The notes under the pieces were generated by a model. That model was not told where the DNA came from and did no database searches. It saw only the letters and a list, made by a program, of their open reading frames with translations. DNA of 64,000 nt from the NCBI GenBank assembly GCA_022925895.1, contig JAKSYS010000048.1, positions 62,001 through 126,000 on the forward strand, read 5' to 3'. This document shows, in pieces, positions 33,937 to 44,800 of the stretch. The position numbers and the translations under genes were made by a program. How positions within the stretch are numbered: the stretch's first letter is position 1; each line of letters starts with the position of its first letter. Source of the DNA: Fragilaria crotonensis. Taxonomy: Eukaryota; Bacillariophyta; Fragilariophyceae; Fragilariales; Fragilariaceae.

Positions 33937-35496
33937 TCACTTGAGAGGTCGCCCATGACTATCCCAGTATCCCTCAAGTGGATGTGGAGACCTAGCAAGT
34001 CGCTCCATGTCATTGGCTACCTTGTCAATCTCCTCGTCCGTAAGGGTTGACATCCATTCATAGTTCTGACGAAGCCAATCCTTGTCAGTTTCTTTGAGCG
34101 TCAGCGCTTGGGCTATCATTTGTTGACGCTCGGTTTGTTCCTTTTCAAAAAGTTGTCTACTTCGTTGCTTGACTTCTTGTCGATACTCTTCAGCGTCTTC
34201 TTCCTTAGCCTTAAGCAGCTTCAGTTCCCGAATCTCTTCCATGGAGCATACGCCTGTCATGCTTCCCGCAAGTTTGACATATCTGTAAAACATGGGGGTA
34301 CCAACGAAGTTCCACAAGTCAGAAGCGCATTTAGTGTTGGTGGCTTTCATGGGTCGCGTCCCGCGCCCTCCACCAATATGATAAAATGCAGCTGTGCATT
34401 TCCGATTGCCAAGGTCTTGACAGTCGCCTAATTGAATGGCAGCATGGCAATACTTTAAGCCAGCGCGATACGCGAAATTTCCTTCTACGTATCGTTCGTG
34501 AAAGGCATCTCCTGGTTCCCCATACATGCGTCCTATATCCATAAGAGCGCTTCGTTTGTAGAGCCCGGCACCATTCGTGTAGCTGCCCCAGATATACTTA
34601 CTACTTGTGCTGGGATCAGAACATACGATTTGATATTGAATGTTTTCTGCTTGCGATTCTGCAAGACAATCAACACCATCTGTTTGTGAATCTAGCTCTT
34701 GAAGATCCACGTCAACATCTTGCCAAATATCCAGGAATGGAAATTGCAAAAAGCTGCCATACGTTTCAGGTCGCAAAAACACGCCCATGACCTGGCGGCC
34801 ATCGTAGGCTGTTTGGTTGGTCTCCAGGAAGGAAATGGCCGTGGCGATGGCAGCCTTTCGTCGATCCGTTTGCTCGACCACTAAATCATCCAAGTAAAGC
34901 CAATCTTCTTCCAGTAAAAGAATGTAAGGAGCCGTACAAAGGTTCTGGATCAGCAAGTTCATGCCGAATGCCAATCCAAGATTCTGATCCATTGGCAAAG
35001 CATGGTCGATTTGATAATTCTCCAAGATCTCTTCCGTCAAGTGTACCCCAGATCCGTTGTCAACCCATGCTATTTCGTACCTCAGATTATGCGGTTCATC
35101 TTCTTCCATGTGACGGATCGCCGCCGCCAATGTGTGATTCAACAGGTCGATTCGATCGCAGCAAGACAGAAAGGCTAAACAAATGTGAGGATTGTCAGTT
35201 TGGGGGAATGTACTACGCCTCACGCGAGGTGACTCGGGAGATGATGCAACCGCCGATTGGGCAGCCAGCGATCTGGATAAATCTGACATGAGATTTAATT
35301 CGACCTTGTATTCTTCCGCTTTGGGAGCTGCAGCAACCGTTGTCAGCAAAATGCTGTGGGCAACCAGAAACCATGCCGAAGCAACAAAGAACCAAGTCAC
35401 CGTTGGCACGGAAAAAGGCGTCGAAGATATCATTCTGAAGTCCGGAACCCAGAAAGTGAGTTTCGTTTCAACATCCAATAGATCCAACGATGCCAT
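33937..35496 (-). CDS. Type II membrane glycosyltransferase, GT-A fold (GT2-like)
   Basis: The single exon codes for 519 residues from ATG 35496; a second ATG at 35433 sits closer to the membrane helix (VTWFFVASAWFLVAHSILL). The luminal domain has the order of a GT-A enzyme: AFLSCCDRIDLLNHTL, EIAWVDNGSG (nucleotide-sugar site), MDQNLGLAFGMNLL and YILLLEEDWLYLDD, where the Glu-Asp pair takes the place of DxD. GSYTNGAGLYKR and FHERYVEGNFAYRAGL would form the acceptor side. The C-terminal 90 residues are charged and probably coiled-coil (KEEDAEEYRQEVKQRSRQ). The topology fits the Golgi. The donor and acceptor sugars cannot be read from the sequence. Confidence 0.85.
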   Translation of the reverse strand: MASLDLLDVETKLTFWVPDFRMISSTPFSVPTVTWFFVASAWFLVAHSILLTTVAAAPKAEEYKVELNLMSDLSRSLAAQSAVASSPESPRVRRSTFPQTDNPHICLAFLSCCDRIDLLNHTLAAAIRHMEEDEPHNLRYEIAWVDNGSGVHLTEEILENYQIDHALPMDQNLGLAFGMNLLIQNLCTAPYILLLEEDWLYLDDLVVEQTDRRKAAIATAISFLETNQTAYDGRQVMGVFLRPETYGSFLQFPFLDIWQDVDVDLQELDSQTDGVDCLAESQAENIQYQIVCSDPSTSSKYIWGSYTNGAGLYKRSALMDIGRMYGEPGDAFHERYVEGNFAYRAGLKYCHAAIQLGDCQDLGNRKCTAAFYHIGGGRGTRPMKATNTKCASDLWNFVGTPMFYRYVKLAGSMTGVCSMEEIRELKLLKAKEEDAEEYRQEVKQRSRQLFEKEQTERQQMIAQALTLKETDKDWLRQNYEWMSTLTDEEIDKVANDMERLARSPHPLEGYWDSHGRPLK

Positions 35497-35639
35497 GAAG
35501 TAACGAACCCTACGTACCTGTGCACCTTTGCGTCGACTTGCGAGCACCTTCGAATGGAGATGCGATTCTGTAGTCGGTAGTCTGTGTCAAGGCATCCATA
35601 GTCTCCGGATTCACGGATTCACGGATTCAGGGATTCACT

Positions 35640-35890
35640 GCACATTCGTTCACATCACAAATCACAGTATACATCTGTACATAGAGTACACATACGTGAA
35701 GCGCATTGGTACGGTGTACTGTAGGTGCTATGGTGTGCCTGTTGCATGTACAGTGTACAGTAGTCCAGTACCCGGCAGAGATACATCATACTTGTACTAC
35801 AGAATTCTGGTTAACTCCTACGACAATAGAGGAGTACTCCGGTACTCCAGTAGAATAGGAACGCAGCAACCCTACAAGTACCTGGTCTCA
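35640..35890. repeat. GTAC-palindrome cluster between divergent genes
   Basis: This stretch between the glycosyltransferase and the ALMT/FUSC-like gene has about ten GTAC tetramers in 250 bp, such as GTACAGTGTACAGTAGTCCAGTACC and GAGTACTCCGGTACTCCAG. Confidence 0.6.
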
Positions 35891-36075
35891 CAGGACGGAC
35901 CTCGGATGCAAGATGCAATTCGATGTTCCAGTTTTCCAGTTCCAGCCTTCCTGGGATACAGTCATGAATCGAAAATACACTGGTAACACGACTGTGAAAC
36001 GCCGATGCATAACGCCTTCTCACAAAACTAAAAAACGGTATTTGCGTGATTGCAGCTTTGCTGGACCGAAATAGC

Positions 36076-37565
36076 ATGCAGGAGCACGAGACAATCCAAA
36101 CCACCGCACACTGCGATGTCGATGATGTAGGATTTGGATTATCTCAAAGCTCAACAAGTAGACTGAAAGCAGTAGATGGAACTGAACATCTGGGGACTAG
36201 CCATGGTAGCGAGACAACGATTGCCACGGTAGGCGAGACTAAACAACTGTCGGAAGAGTATGAGGACAGCGACGCAGAAGTCGGAAATGATTTCAGCTCT
36301 GGTATAAGCACCAGCGTTAATGATCAAAGTGATCACATTTTCCGCGACTTCCAGCCGCATCAGTACACTACGAAGATTTTGCAGCGACAGCGCGTGCTCC
36401 ACGGATTCAAGGTAGCTTGTGCAGTACTGCTGGCTTCTCAGTTTGTCCTTATCGACTCTTTGAATGCACAATTGAAAGGCACGGGGAATTGGGTCGTTAT
36501 CACGGTCGTTATCGTAACGTTGCAAACACCTGGCGACACATTACACAAAATACTGAATCGAACCGCAGGAACGTTGGTGGCAGCAGTGCTTGCCCTTCTG
36601 GTTGGAATGCTCGGAAGACTGATGTCGGAATCGATACCTCCAGCTGGGCAAGTATTTATTGCGATTACCAATTTTCTTGGAGCGTTTCTAGGCACATGGC
36701 TCTCATCTCAAGTCGGAAAATGGTACTACGCTTTCCTATTGGGGACCATCACGTACGTGTTTATCACACTTTCGGTCTTGCAGGAAGGAAGCTCAGTGGC
36801 CTTCTTTCGAGTACTCATGATTATTGTCGGAGGCATAATCGGCCTTTTGGTTGCGTGGCTGCCCCCCGAATGTCCGAGCGTCAGAAGTGGCCCGCGCGTA
36901 TTTGGCGGATGCATTGGTTGACACCGCTGTTTGTGCGGAACTTGTTGTTCATAACTTTCTAACGGGGCGTACGCTTAATCCAATCTATCGAATCCATAAG
37001 GGTGAGCAAGATGATACCTTTCACAAACTATCCATGATGATAATTGTCTCGAGGGTGTTGCTTGAGGATGCCATCGCGGCGTCGCTGTTCGAGGGGGGCT
37101 CGTAAGCTTGGAAAGGGAGTACAGAGTTCTGGTCTCGCTGTACGACTGGTCCTGAGACCAATTATGTCTGCTGACGTACTTCTGCGACAACCCTTCCGTG
37201 CCCTTGATCAGTCAAACGAAGACGAAGCTAGGCTCGCAGGTGCCTTGACGAACGTCGCGGCATCAATCCGAGCGGAATTCGGAAAGAAAGTTCTAGATCT
37301 TGACTTCGAGCTGCCACCTGGATTCCACACGGAAAGTCAACTCCCGCTTCCCACGGCACTAAATGAGCTCACGAGTGTCCTTCATCAGTACGTCCAAAAC
37401 GGCGCACAATGGACCCAGGAGAATAACGTCCTGGACGGATTCGCATCCCACGTGTCATTCTCCAGACTCGTGTACGACGCAGGACTCTTTGTGCTTGAAG
37501 TTTCACCTCCCATAAAGCGAGCGAGAGTGAACGTTACGCCCGACGATGAATTAGCTGTCCTCTAG
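36076..37565 (+). pseudogene. ALMT/FUSC-like membrane transporter with two one-base frame breaks
   Basis: From ATG 36076 the frame has an acidic N-terminal region, then HGFKVACAVLLASQFVLID and a set of five to six membrane helices (NWVVITVVIVTL, TLVAAVLALLVGMLG, VFIAITNFLGAFLG, YAFLLGTITYVFITLSVL, FRVLMIIVGGIIGLLVAWL). This layout fits the aluminium-activated malate transporter/FUSC group. The soluble C-terminal part follows only after two frame changes, at C6 (36862-36867) and G6 (37093-37098). Dropping one base from each run gives exactly 496 codons to the stop at 37565. The regions either side (ARAYLADALVDTAVCAELV; DEARLAGALTNVAASIRAEF) look coding. The stop overlaps the end of CDC123 on the other strand by 15 bases. 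Confidence 0.75.
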
Positions 37566-38669
37566 GTCAGGAATGTCGTCCGTTTCTTCCGACGGTTTCT
37601 TGCACTTGGCCATGAATTCGTGAAAAGCGGTTGCATCAAATCCGGACATGGACGCCAGATCAACTGCATCGATTGGAGCACGATAGGACGCCAATGGATC
37701 TTGATGAATTTGATTTACAGTTTCCACCACTCTTATTTCTGGTCGTCGGTTTTCCTGGCTTAAATCGTCGTGTTCTTCGGATTCCCTACGGGCGACACTC
37801 AAAAGGTCATCCCAGGAAAACAACAACGGGTCAGTTTGCTTGCCCCATACATTAAAGTCTAGAAGCCACACGCGATCCTGTTTATCAATATAAACATCAA
37901 AAACAAAGTTTCCGCTCCCAGGAAAGTTCTCATACACGTAGTCCTCATAAAAGTCAAGAATTTGCGATCGATAGCGCATCATTTCAATAATGAGGTGAGG
38001 GAAGTGTTGCGTGTGATTACGCTGAGAGATGGCCACGATATCACCATTCCATACAAAACAACGAAACTCCATACTGGGATTGAAGTTGCACCACTGCCTG
38101 AGAACAAGCTCATAGGATATGCTGGTTGGTTTCTCGCCGACGGAATTATCGAAGGCGTACAGCATGTCGTGCATGACAAAGTCACTGCTCTTGAGGAGAA
38201 TGTAGACATCTCCGGGAGTACAACATTTGAGAGTTCCGCTATTGATCCATGTGGCATCCTTGGGGCAAGACCAGTTCAGTTTCGGCATAACCGTCCCACC
38301 CAAGGAATCAATGGCTGATTGGATTTGTTCCGTAAGGCCTGGAAAACAAAACTCGTGGCACTCGTCAATGTCGTCCTCCTCAGCCCAGCTGTCATCATCA
38401 TCATTTTTAATGGGTATATGGGAAGATACCAACGTATCTCCGGCAGGAAGTCGCACGCCGTCGCTCATCACGTAGTCCCGAAATAGAGGGGGTAAAGGGA
38501 GAATAATAGACTTAACAGTCACACTTCTGCGCCTATATTGATCTTTTGGAAGCGATCTAAATGTGTTGTACCATTGTGAGAATTGGCAGGCAAGAATCTC
38601 ATCAACCTGAGGAATCGGATCGCTGCAGGACGGCGTTGTCACAGTTGCGGTATCGACAGGGGATGCCAT
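37551..38669 (-). CDS. CDC123: CDC123 (D123 family) eIF2-assembly protein
   Basis: The frame codes for 372 residues from ATG 38669, close to the length of yeast and human CDC123. Frame upstream of this ATG runs through GTAC repeats and is not coding. Family blocks are present in order: CQFSQWYNTFR near the N-terminus, KSIILPLPP, LGGTVMPKLNWSCPKDATWI, LRQWCNFNPSMEFRCFV, ISQRNHTQHFP, FVFDVYIDKQDRVWLLDFNVWG and DPLLFSW. The Asp residues in DVYID and LLDFN are the metal/ATP ligands of its ATP-grasp fold. CDC123 binds eIF2-gamma and helps assemble the eIF2 trimer in the cytosol. The 3' end overlaps the ALMT/FUSC-like gene by 15 bases, tail to tail. Confidence 0.95.
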   Translation of the reverse strand: MASPVDTATVTTPSCSDPIPQVDEILACQFSQWYNTFRSLPKDQYRRRSVTVKSIILPLPPLFRDYVMSDGVRLPAGDTLVSSHIPIKNDDDDSWAEEDDIDECHEFCFPGLTEQIQSAIDSLGGTVMPKLNWSCPKDATWINSGTLKCCTPGDVYILLKSSDFVMHDMLYAFDNSVGEKPTSISYELVLRQWCNFNPSMEFRCFVWNGDIVAISQRNHTQHFPHLIIEMMRYRSQILDFYEDYVYENFPGSGNFVFDVYIDKQDRVWLLDFNVWGKQTDPLLFSWDDLLSVARRESEEHDDLSQENRRPEIRVVETVNQIHQDPLASYRAPIDAVDLASMSGFDATAFHEFMAKCKKPSEETDDIPDLEDS

Positions 38670-38739
38670 TGTCGATCTGAAATCGGAGTATTGAAAGGCA
38701 TGGGATGCACCCTGTAGTAGACGCTGGAGTTTGTCTATA

Positions 38740-39030
38740 TGCATAAGTACAAGTACCGTAGAATACAGTGCACACTCGTGCTCGAAACTCGGAGTACAGG
38801 TACTGGAGTACTGGCGTACGGAGTACTCTGGACATGAAACATGAGCACTGAGCACAGTAGTTCCGGTACCTGTTACTGTAGCAGTACGTGTCCACATTCT
38901 ATGTGAACTGGGTGCGAAAAGGGGTTACAAGTGACAACTCGTGAGTCGTCGATGTGTCAACAATTGAAGCGTCGAAGTTTACATGAGGGGCCAATAGTAC
39001 GGTACAAGTACCTGGTACTCCAATGCTCCA
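38740..39030. repeat. GTAC-palindrome cluster between divergent genes
   Basis: There are more than ten GTAC tetramers between CDC123 and the hydroxy-acid dehydrogenase gene, for example GAGTACAGGTACTGGAGTAC and GGTACAAGTACCTGGTAC. The rest of the 830-bp gap (to 39501) shows no gene. Confidence 0.6.
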
Positions 39031-39501
39031 GCTATGTAGTGCACAGTGAAGATTTCGAGCGACCTTGTCCTGAACACGTTTCACACAGCATCTAATTTGT
39101 TACGGCACGTCTCGACATCATTGCAGTCGTCATCATGACGTCAGATAGAGAGAATGCTCTGTTCTCACGGACTTTAATGTAAGTTCCTTCTCAGTACGGA
39201 CGGCTCAATGCTGATAGGAATCGCGATCCAAAAGAGTCGGTTAGAACGTATCACACGAAGAAGGACGCACGTCAGTGATGTGAACAACAAGTTGTGGCTG
39301 AGATACGTCACTATAACGTCTGTCTAATCCATACGCCTTCGTAGGCAGCTCGAAATGTGTACGCCGAGCATATGCAAATGTTTATAGGTTTCTCCACACT
39401 TTGACTTGCAACGAGCAGAGAGCATAGGTAGTCTCTGTGACTGTCGTTATTGAATTGCCACAGATACCGACTGCATTGAACACGAACAAACAAGGGCAGA
39501 G

Positions 39502-40955
39502 ATGATTTTCAATCCTCACAAGTTCGGAATCCACAAAGTGCTGAAGTACATCCCCCTGAACGCAATCTTCGATGCTCCCTACAAGCGGGCCCTGAAGCGG
39601 GCAGTAAATATTGCTGATCTGCGTACCATTGCAAAATCTAGAGCTCACAAGGTCAGTTATCACCCCTGTTTGCGCGTCTTTCAAGCAGAATGGGCCCTGC
39701 TCAGAGTCGGTATAGAAGTCGGAGATCATTGTTAGCGTGGCCAAGGCATGGGTGTCCAATCAACTCACTCACCGGTTTACTCACTCTATGCTACACTCGA
39801 CCTCTTCAGATGGTGTTCGACTACCTTGATGCTGGCGGTGATGACGAAATCAGTCTTCGTCGTGGTAAGGACGCCTTCACTGAGTTGGAAATGCACTACA
39901 AAGTGTTGGCTGGAATCAAGCCTCCGCTTGATTTGTCAACAAAGATTTTTGGCATGGACGTCAAACTTCCGTTCTTCGGATGCCCTACTGCTGGAAACAG
40001 AATGTTCCACTGGGAAGGAGAGACTGCTGCTGCCAAGGCGGCCCAGCACCACGGTACCATGTACGGCCTCTCATCCCTGGCGACTACCGGCATTACTGAG
40101 ATCGGGACATTGCACAATGGACCAAAGGTCTTCCAATTGTATGTTTGGAAAGACCGTGAGTTAGTGAAGGAAGTCATCGCCAAAGCAAAGGAAGGAGGTT
40201 TCAACGCCCTCGCTCTTACGGTGGACTTCACCTGGTACGGAAACCGCGAGCGTGACATCCGCAATGACTTTTCTATCCCACCAAAGTACAACATTACGCA
40301 AACTCTCGGTGCGATCGCCAAGCCAGCGTGGACGTACGATTTTCTCTCCCACGAGCCTTACACCTACGCTTGCATCAACCAAGATGTCCCTGCTGACTCT
40401 CTTGCCGCCTTTGTCAACAGTCAGATCGCGCCCGAGTTCGGTTGGAAGGATGCTGAGTGGCTCCTAGGAGAATGGAATGGGCCGGCTGCAATCAAGGGTG
40501 TGGTTCGCCCTGATGATGCGAAAAAGGCGGTCGAAATAGGGTTTTCAACAATGTGGGTATCGAATCATGGAGCTCGTCAGCTTGACACGTCTCCAGCTAC
40601 GATCGATGTTCTCCCGTCGATTCGTGAGGCAGTTGGGCCAGATGTTGAGATCATCATGGATGGTGGTATTCAACGTGGTACAGACATTGCCAAGGCCCTC
40701 GCACTCGGTGCTGATTCAGTGGGAGTTGGTAAGGCGTATCTCTGGGGTCTTGCTGCCGGTGGTGCTGATGGTGTGATTAAGGCATATGACATCCTCAAAG
40801 TGGAGCTGGATCGCGCTATGGGTCTGCTTGGAACACCTACCGTTGCTGATCTCAAGAGAGAAGGACCTTCGTTGATCAAACGCAGACACCCAAGTTCTCG
40901 TGATTACCCAGACATGTACGCTTTCCAGCGTGGCTACGGAGGTGGAATCGTTTAG
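39502..40955 (+). CDS. FMN-dependent alpha-hydroxy-acid dehydrogenase/oxidase (lactate or glycolate type)
   Basis: Two exons (39502-39651, 39810-40955) join in phase 0 over a 158-bp intron and code for 431 residues. The FMN-barrel family is clear: FDYLDAGGDDEISLRRGKDAF, GMDVKLPFFGCPTAG, HGTMYGLSSLATTGI, LALTVDFTWYGNRERDIRN, then IKGVVRPDDAKKAVE with the flavin Lys. The catalytic SNHGARQLD carries the base His and the substrate Arg, and IIMDGGIQRGTDIAKALALGADSVGVGK closes the FMN phosphate site. Enzymes of this family oxidise L-lactate, glycolate or related acids. Features around the Tyr and the loop cannot tell lactate from glycolate. There is no peroxisomal SKL-type end (it ends GGGIV). The N-terminus has basic, helical character (HKVLKYIPLNAIFDAPYKRALKR), perhaps mitochondrial. 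Confidence 0.9.
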
Positions 40956-41062
40956 TAACATAGTTTCGAGTTTCGACTACTCTTTCCTACCGATGACTTC
41001 GAAATCACAGCATAGTAGATACTGTAGTACAAACTAATTTTCAAGGATCTTCGTTTTCACTG

Positions 41063-41308
41063 TTACTCCTTGGGCGCTCTCTTGATCGTCTCATGCACCG
41101 CGCGATTCGCTGGCTTGGCCGTTTCCGTTTCGTCGCGCTGAATTGCCTGGAGGATCTCCTTGGATAACTTCTCCAATATGACAACTCTATCTGTTTCTAT
41201 CATTACGGCACCGGGAGAAAGCTGGACGTAGACTGATCCCTTTGTGTTCCCACTGCATAGCTCTGCCTGCGCAACTCGTAGAGCCTCAAGACTTGCGGCG
41301 CTCGACAT
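41063..41308 (-). CDS. Small prefoldin-beta-like protein
   Basis: An 81-residue frame from a clear ATG at 41308. It has a helix, a beta-hairpin-like middle (KGSVYVQLSPGAVMIETDR) and a second helix (VVILEKLSKEILQAIQRDE). This helix-hairpin-helix order and the Val-Tyr-x-Gln ... Asp-Arg pattern resemble small prefoldin-like subunits such as ASDURF of the PAQosome. The match is from memory of the pattern and is tentative. The gene ends 108 bp from the dehydrogenase stop, convergent, and lies 217 bp from the left end of copia element 2. Confidence 0.55.
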   Translation of the reverse strand: MSSAASLEALRVAQAELCSGNTKGSVYVQLSPGAVMIETDRVVILEKLSKEILQAIQRDETETAKPANRAVHETIKRAPKE

Positions 41309-41525
41309 GGTCTATTGCGTTGCAGGATGGTGCCTTAAGCAATTGAAGTTGCGTGTGACGTAGGAAAGATGTGTTACCATAAGATGAATCATGAATCATG
41401 AATCATCTACAACTCCTGACCTTTCATCTTACTCTCATGTCGCGTAGGCGAGAGTGGGGATTGTGCGGATGGAATTCCGACTCTCCACAGGTCGCAGCTC
41501 GCAGCTGAGATTTGTGTGAGCTGGT

Positions 41526-41675
41526 TGAGTAAAAACGGGCGATAAAAGAAGGGACAACGATAACGAAGACGTTCTAACTAAGATTATAACACGAATATAG
41601 CATGCGGGTGCACTCTTACCGCATACTGTCGTACAGTCGTACGGGACACGAATGTTACTTGAGCACCTTTAATCA
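41526..41675 (-). repeat. 3' LTR of element 2 (element orientation)
   Basis: 150 bp matching 47958-48107. On the plus strand it starts TGAGTAAAAA and ends TTTAATCA. The purine tract GAGGGGAC (minus strand) lies beside it at 41676-41683. Confidence 0.92.
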
Positions 41676-41830
41676 GTCCCCTCGACCTAATGTTAGCACA
41701 TTGGTGGGAACGTTAGGTCGTTCACATTCGTACAAATAACTCTCTCTCGACTCACAATGATATTTAGTTGACATGCAGTAGTGTCAACAAGGAAACCCGT
41801 AATAACCTTCGGACCTCGGTGAGGGGGTCA

Positions 41831-44800
41831 TCAATTGTGATCGGCGATATCATAAAGGATCAATCCAACCAGATGGTCACGCTTTTGCCCACCGGGAATT
41901 ATTTTCGTACAAATGTCGGCCGGGTTTTCATTCGTAGATACATGGCCGGTTAAACATTCACCCATCGCAACAGCTTCGCGTATAGCATGATAGCATACTG
42001 CGTTCGATTTCTTCTTTAGGATAGACTCCGGGCGCTGAGTGTTGTGGATTACCGACATGTTATCACCATAGATATATGACGGTCCAGATAACTCAACACC
42101 CATCATACGCAATTTGTATCGGATTCCTCGGAGTGCTTCCATTCCTTGCTTCATAGCAACGAACTCTGCGCCGAAGACACTTGTTTCAATTGTCGCCTGC
42201 TTCTTCGAAAACCAGTTGATGGGCGACATATTCAGATAGATCAGAAATCCCGTCCGTGATCTTCGAGTTCTCTTGTCGCCAGCGTGATCGGAGTCAACGA
42301 ACATCCGGAGGTCAACGTCCTTACCTCTGGGTGGTGGGGAATTAGGAGGTATCGCTTCTCTCACGTCGCCATAGAATGCTCTCCAGTCACATTCTTTAAA
42401 TGCTGACATGTCCACAGTGGCGTAACTGGGATCGAAAACGATACGTGCATTATGTTTCTTCTCGAGATAGTTAAACAAATGGAAGATAGCTTCCAAGTGC
42501 CCTTGTCGTGGCAAAACCATGTACGATGCGAGCTCAGAAACTTCCGTGATGATATCAACACGTCCCAATTCCACGCACCATCGCAGCACGCCGACTTGCG
42601 ACTGGTAAAAGGCCGCTTGCCCGGCATCCAACTCTGGGGTCGTATCTAACTCTGGGGCATAGTTGATAGGGAACGGGCCACTCGTGCGTTTTGCCCATTG
42701 ATAATTCGGGAAGTGCTGCTTGTGAAATTCCTTCACGTTCGCCACGGCTGCCTGAATGTATTTACTGGACGACATTGACCAGGCATTTACTCCATTCGGG
42801 AGAGTTGTTATTCGAAGTTTCGCTCCAAGGTAGAAGTCGGGTTCGCCAATCGATCCATCCTTTGTCTTAAAGAAGTGGTCAATTTCCTTGAGCGACTTCG
42901 TGCTATCATGATGTACAACAAGTATATCGTCAACATATAGCAGGCAATATGCATAATACTTGTGTCCATCCGATGGTCGGATCTCAGGCTTGAGCCATAC
43001 ATCTGGGTCGGCGATGCAGGACTGCCAGCCAAGATGTCGCATACAGTCTGCGAGGTGATTACGGAATGACGCTCCCGCAGATTTTAAGCCATACAAGGCG
43101 CGAACGATTAGTGCCTTCTTACCGGCGTCATTTCCGAACTCCGGGCCGAGTCGGCACCATATCTTTTCACCCACAGGGGCAGTTAGATAGGCGTTCTCTA
43201 TATCTGCTGTCTTGACCTCGAGGTCATTTAGAGCGGCCAGAGTAAGAGCAATCCTTACGGATTCGCGAGAGACAACGCTTGCATATGTAATCGAGGCGGG
43301 CGTTTCCGTCATGTGGCCCCCCGCGACCAAGCGAGCCTTTCGTTGGAAGTTCTCCATTTTGACATCAAAAACTAGGTGGCATCGGATTTCCTGGAATGTC
43401 AGCGGTGGTGACTCGTCATCATTGATAAGTTGGAATGCCACCCGAACCTTTGACATCTCCTTACGTACCGCATCCTGCCACATCGTATTGCCGTTTTCTT
43501 TGTCCAGTCGCACACAATCATCCCAAGTCTTCGGGATTTCGATCCCGAACTTATGCGATCGTCGATGATAACGATTGTTGACCGCAGCGATTATCCTATT
43601 ACGACGTTTAAGGGTATAAGGAACCCACCAGGCGAAGGCAGGCTCCGTATCAATCCCTTGAGTCACGGCATAATCCGCGAGTTCCACCGGATTTGATTCT
43701 TTGAGGTCAGCAAGTCTCTCCCAAGAGGTGCTGCCGTCCTTCCATTCGACACAGAGTTTCCAACCCCTTGTCGTCTTTTTCAGCTGCTGATTTGACCCAT
43801 GTTTGATGTGCATGTCTGCCCGATCAAGAGCCGAATCGTCCTTCCGGTGACCCACGATGCCAGCCAGCAGAAGGTACTGGTTCCCTTCAGAGTCGCACAT
43901 GGCATACATATTCTGCGCAATTATGTTCGCAGATACCTCGGCATACTGACCGTCGGCGAATTCAACCTCGTAGGTTCGGGTGTCGAGGATCGGATTCTTG
44001 TTGGCCTTTCCGATCACATTACCATCCAGTGACCTCTTCCGACCACGAACCTTTCCACTCATCATCGAGTCCCCTATCGGTAGGGTAACGCTGGCCCCGA
44101 CATATTGATCGTACGTATCAGGGTCAGGTTCGGGTTCGTCGTCAGCATCCGCAAATTGCGTGGACTCTCCATCCACATCGTCATCGTAGCTCGGGTATAT
44201 CGGCGTACCGAGATGTTCCAGCTCAGGATCATTGATGAAGTCTTCGTACTTAAACCCTTCCCCGAGTATTAAGTTGACCTTATTTGTGAACTCACGCCGT
44301 TTGTGCGACATGGTTTCATCCGCTAACTCGTCGTCAGTCAACGAGCGAACAGTTGATCGGTAAACCACTTTACCATTTTCTTTCAAGACTTTACGAGTCA
44401 TGGCCGGCCCGATGTCAATTGCCGGTCCCAAATCCCTACCAAGGACCATTGCATCATCGGGATATGATACGGACGTATCCCGAAACATGACCCAATCGTA
44501 CCATGCGAACAATGCGAATGGGGAAATATCAGCGGTTTCGCCACTAACTATCGTTTCCGGAACTTGACCGCCAAGTTTATAGATGTCGTGCGCTGTCATC
44601 GAACGGACGTACGCTTCTCGCTCGAGGCAGTCGTCCCATAGTCGCTTCGGAGCCCCCGAGCGGACCATCTGACGCCCCACTCCCTTTTTTAACTCGCGTA
44701 TCGCCGCTTCTGCCGCGTTCGACCATGGAGAGTGTGGCTCGGTTTGCTTCACGTGAACTCCAGCCTCTCGGCATTTCTTCCTGAACATTCCCTTAACTTG

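Noticed and set aside
38670-38897. 76-codon N-terminal extension of CDC123
   Set aside because: It runs through GTAC repeats, and the ATG at 38669 matches the family length.
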